Below, in pieces: positions 30,599 through 32,413 of a DNA stretch of 32,413 bases (the first letter of the stretch is position 1; each line of letters begins with the position of its first letter). The DNA lies in the NCBI GenBank assembly GCA_017550315.1, contig JAFZPN010000080.1, forward strand, positions 1-32,413, in the 5' to 3' direction. The position numbers and the translations under genes are program-made. Source of the stretch: Clostridia bacterium. GTDB lineage: Bacteria > Bacillota > Clostridia > Oscillospirales > CAG-272. Under the pieces are notes generated by a model. It did not search any database. It saw only the letters and a list, made by a program, of their open reading frames with translations, and was not told where the DNA came from.

Positions 30599-30755
30599 AG
30601 ATTCTGTTTTTCAACAGCAGTCCGAATCCGAAGGGCAACACGGCTTCGGTCTCGGTACCGGCACGGTTGCGGAAGGCTGGATCGAAAACGCTGTAGGGTT
30701 CTGGGAAAAACAGATAGAACAAAAAATGAAAGACGGAAAATATGGCAGTCAGTAA
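30595..30755 (+). pseudogene. Flavodoxin-fold NAD(P)H oxidoreductase with its middle deleted
   Basis: The start MKILFFNSSPNPKGNTASV is the FMN-phosphate loop of flavodoxin-like reductases. A few codons later, in another frame, come LGTGTVAEGWIENAVGFWEK and QIEQKMKDGKYGSQ, the usual end of such proteins. About 17 N-terminal and 36 C-terminal residues of an expected 180-200 survive, so more than 100 residues were deleted. The start still has AAGGAGCACAGGATATC in front of it. Confidence 0.8.
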
Positions 30756-30943
30756 GCGGTGCCGCCGTCGAGACTCTGCTCGATCGTTACGCGGGAGATG
30801 ATCTCGCCGTCCTCCTCGAAATGGTTGTCCCTTTCCCCGAACTCGGCCATTGCGCCGTATTTGAAGGCGTACTGGTTGTCCTTGATGAACTGCTCGCGGT
30901 CGTCCTCCGTCAGGCGAGTAAGGGTGATGTTCTCTGCGATCAT
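30749..30943 (-). pseudogene. GNAT acetyltransferase, 5' remnant (paralogue of 7024-7575)
   Basis: It encodes 64 residues starting MIAENITLTRLTEDDREQFI and ending SLDGGTAY before TGA. Of these, 55 match the first 64 residues of the complete GNAT. The acetyl-CoA-binding part is missing, and the tail overlaps the flavodoxin remnant. The promoter, leader and ribosome site ahead of it are nonetheless well preserved. Confidence 0.92.
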
Positions 30944-31081
30944 AGCTTCCTCCGAGAAAAAATGCCCGCAACAAAAACTGCTGCGAGCGCACTCGTCATC
31001 TTATCCGGCAGGCGGCCTGCAAAGCGAGCCGAAACACGCTTTACGATCCCCTATGCTGCGGCGTACTGCCTCCGATGAATC
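30944..31081 (-). ncRNA. Structured 5' leader (copy 2)
   Basis: A 138-nt leader with about six differences from that at 7576-7715 (single-base indels near GGAGG and after the ribosome site, and four substitutions). All hairpins are kept; the one change inside the terminator turns a C-G pair into a U-G wobble (3' arm TGTTGCG), so pairing survives. The gene it once controlled is broken, so its good preservation needs another explanation: recent duplication, gene conversion, or a function of the RNA itself. Confidence 0.6.
30957..30985 (-). terminator. Intrinsic terminator in leader copy 2
   Basis: CGCAGCA (30979-30985) pairs with TGTTGCG (30967-30973), then GGC-A and six Ts. It lies just ahead of CGGAGGAAGCT and the ATG of the GNAT remnant. 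Confidence 0.65.
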
Positions 31082-31087
31082 GCACAT

Positions 31088-31118
31088 AGTATATCATAAT
31101 TTCTATATGGATTGTCAA
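31088..31118 (-). promoter_or_regulatory. Promoter of leader copy 2
   Basis: TTGACA (31113-31118) and TATACT (31088-31093) are separated by 19 nt, 2 nt more than in copy 1. The spacers of the two copies differ strongly, while the hexamers and everything after the start are conserved. Confidence 0.6.
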
Positions 31119-31170
31119 CACATCGAGACCGGTCCCGATGTTTTCGTGCTTTCGTACTTTCATTCGTGCT

Positions 31171-31992
31171 TTATGCTTTATCGGCACAGCGCGAAGATCG
31201 ATTATGATGGTTATTTCCGTCCGGATCCAGTACCTTCCCCGCAGCCCGGATCAGCTTCTTTTTCGCTTCCTTCGCATTCTTTGTCCAGAACAGTCCGTCG
31301 AAGGCGTGGGTCTTTCCGTGAAACACGTCAGCATGGGCTTCAACGCCCGCTTCTCTGAGCTTTCGAACATAGGTCAGGGTCTCGTCGTAAAATGGCTCGC
31401 CGTCTTCCACATAGGTGTAGCAGGAGGGCAGACCGCGGTAATCCTCCGCACGGGCGGGACTGGCATAAGGAGGGACTCTTTTCGTGCCGTACAGGTCCCC
31501 GAGGTAATGACGCCAGCCCCAGTGATTCCTCTTTGTGTTCCAGACTCGTCCGTGATTGTCCCGGGAGGAATCCGTGTCTTCGCAGTCGAGCATCGGGTAG
31601 AGGGGAATCTGAAAACGGATCGGAATTCCCCCGTGATCCCTTTCGTACAGGCACACTGCAGCCGCAAGCCCGCCGCCCGCGCTTTCCCCGCCCACGACGA
31701 TGCGGTCCCGCTCGACGCCGAGCTCCTCCGCGTGGTCGTACAGATAGCGGAGCGCAGCAGTACAGTCCTCAAGCGCGGCGGGATACGGAGCCTTCTTTGC
31801 CAGCCTGTACTCCGGGGAAACGACAACTCCGCCGAATCTCTTCGCCAGCACCCGGCCCATTGAACAATATACCATGGACGCCATGCCCAGCACATACCCA
31901 CCACCGTGGATCCAAAGGATGCCGGGACCTTTCCCGTATGACAGGACGATGAGCTTCATCCTGCCACCCGGCGTATCGATCACACGCTTCAT
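31171..31992 (-). CDS. Alpha/beta hydrolase fold-3 esterase (HSL type)
   Basis: A 273-residue cytoplasmic esterase. Seen: the oxyanion motif WIHGGGYVLG (HGGG 29-32), VVVSPEYRLAKKAPYPAALE, the nucleophile elbow VVGGESAGGGLAAAV with S104, the acid region TYVEDGEPFYDETL, and the histidine in GKTHAFDGLFW. All parts of the hormone-sensitive-lipase-type triad are present. Acetyl or short acyl esters are the usual substrates. The start at 31992 is preferred; a longer frame to 32175 would overlap the MATE gene. The ribosome site is only fair (AAAGG, 12 nt away). It lies 31 nt after the MATE stop and is probably cotranscribed. Confidence 0.88.
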   Translation of the reverse strand: MKRVIDTPGGRMKLIVLSYGKGPGILWIHGGGYVLGMASMVYCSMGRVLAKRFGGVVVSPEYRLAKKAPYPAALEDCTAALRYLYDHAEELGVERDRIVVGGESAGGGLAAAVCLYERDHGGIPIRFQIPLYPMLDCEDTDSSRDNHGRVWNTKRNHWGWRHYLGDLYGTKRVPPYASPARAEDYRGLPSCYTYVEDGEPFYDETLTYVRKLREAGVEAHADVFHGKTHAFDGLFWTKNAKEAKKKLIRAAGKVLDPDGNNHHNRSSRCADKA

Positions 31993-32023
31993 TTTCTCTG
32001 AAACCTTTCGTCTGCTTGTTGGT

Positions 32024-32413
32024 TTACCCTCGCTTATTGTGTCCCCGGAACATGCCGCTGCGATCCGGTTTCCATCCGACCATGGCAGCGCGGCCTTCGG
32101 GCGTGATGGGCTTGATCCATTTCCCGCTCCAAAGATGGATCTGCATGAGGACATACCGGATCGGCTCGTCGGCATAGCAGAAAACGAAGACCGCGATGGT
32201 CGGCAGCTTCCACACCATGCCCGTCAGCCAGACGGAGGGGACGACCATCGCCCACATGAAGACGATCTCCATGACCGTCCCGTACGTGGCGTCCCCGGCG
32301 GAGCGGAACGTGTCGTTGTGCGTCCAGTTGCCCATGCGGATCACCGCGGCGACAGCGTAGACGCACAGGAAGCCGAACGCGATGCGGAAGCTGTCTCCTT
32401 CCATGCCCATGAG
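32024..32413 (-). CDS. MATE family efflux transporter, C-terminal part (5' end outside window)
   Basis: The last 129 residues of a transporter, entering the window at 32413 on the minus strand. Membrane helices are seen at FRIAFGFLCVYAVAAVIRMG, at TYGTVMEIVFMWAMVVPSVW, and at MVWKLPTIAVFVFCYADEPI, then the soluble tail SGKWIKPITPEGR. GNWTHNDTFRSAGDATYGT is a typical MATE loop (FRSGGDT-x-F). It should export cationic drugs or metabolites using Na+ or H+. The ATG at 32410 is internal and not the start. Confidence 0.9.
   Translation of the reverse strand, partial: LMGMEGDSFRIAFGFLCVYAVAAVIRMGNWTHNDTFRSAGDATYGTVMEIVFMWAMVVPSVWLTGMVWKLPTIAVFVFCYADEPIRYVLMQIHLWSGKWIKPITPEGRAAMVGWKPDRSGMFRGHNKRG

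Noticed and set aside
31993-32175. Upstream extension of the alpha/beta hydrolase
   Set aside because: It overlaps the MATE coding sequence and its composition (Ser/Arg-rich) is that of a shadow frame.

Overview
The window looks like chromosome of a GC-rich, gut- or rumen-type member of the Clostridia (Bacillota). The reasons are strong GGAGG ribosome sites, consensus sigma-A promoters, Bacillota-type families (YunG, DUF5714, DUF134-NifX, PhoPR with an Na/Pi symporter), lipoprotein sugar-binding proteins with a Ca-loop motif, and cytoplasmic glycosidases. This placement is inferred from gene content; no rRNA or other taxonomic marker is present.

Layout. (1) 1-2.8 kb, plus strand: the end of a MATE exporter, a YciI-like protein, a YqhD-type alcohol dehydrogenase and an APH-fold kinase, closed by a strong hairpin. 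(2) 2.8-5.0 kb: a gene graveyard holding an alpha/beta-hydrolase tail joined to a PhzF head, an SDR tail and a chromate-transporter head, around one intact unknown 193-aa gene. (3) 5.0-6.95 kb, minus: a tight operon DUF134-NifX / YunG / DUF5714 behind a consensus promoter with direct repeats. (4) 7.0-7.75 kb, minus: a GNAT acetyltransferase with a 140-nt structured leader ending in an intrinsic terminator. A second, almost identical leader lies at 31 kb in front of a broken GNAT copy. (5) 7.9-12.7 kb: phoPR divergent from an Na/phosphate cotransporter, sharing an intergenic array of GATTTAAC-like repeats. (6) 12.7-13.4 kb: a remnant of a type I restriction HsdR gene. (7) 13.4-19.0 kb, minus: a sugar operon of a GH4 enzyme with a CHEI motif (alpha-galacturonidase-like), an esterase with a frameshift, and a large DUF4450-like glycosidase. 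(8) 19.0-21.4 kb: a 3' tRNA-Ser fragment resembling an attachment-site scar, nearby TTAGAAA repeats, a secreted lipase and a gene-poor stretch. (9) 21.5-30.3 kb, plus: a second sugar operon with a lipoprotein, a sugar-binding protein, an AraC regulator, GH31, GH43 and GH95, but no permeases. (10) 30.3-31.1 kb: a second graveyard (aldo-keto reductase tail, flavodoxin with its middle deleted, GNAT head with the repeated leader). (11) 31.2-32.4 kb, minus: an intact alpha/beta hydrolase and the end of another MATE exporter.

Function. The two sugar operons together encode exo-acting, cytoplasmic enzymes suited to imported plant cell-wall oligosaccharides (pectic or xyloglucan-like; the exact substrate is inference). 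PhoPR with the symporter is a phosphate-starvation module. The most notable candidate for an undescribed element is the repeated 5' leader: it begins at the predicted transcription start in both copies, is better conserved than the coding sequence that follows, ends in a terminator just before the ribosome site, and has a possible alternative pairing that would undo that terminator.
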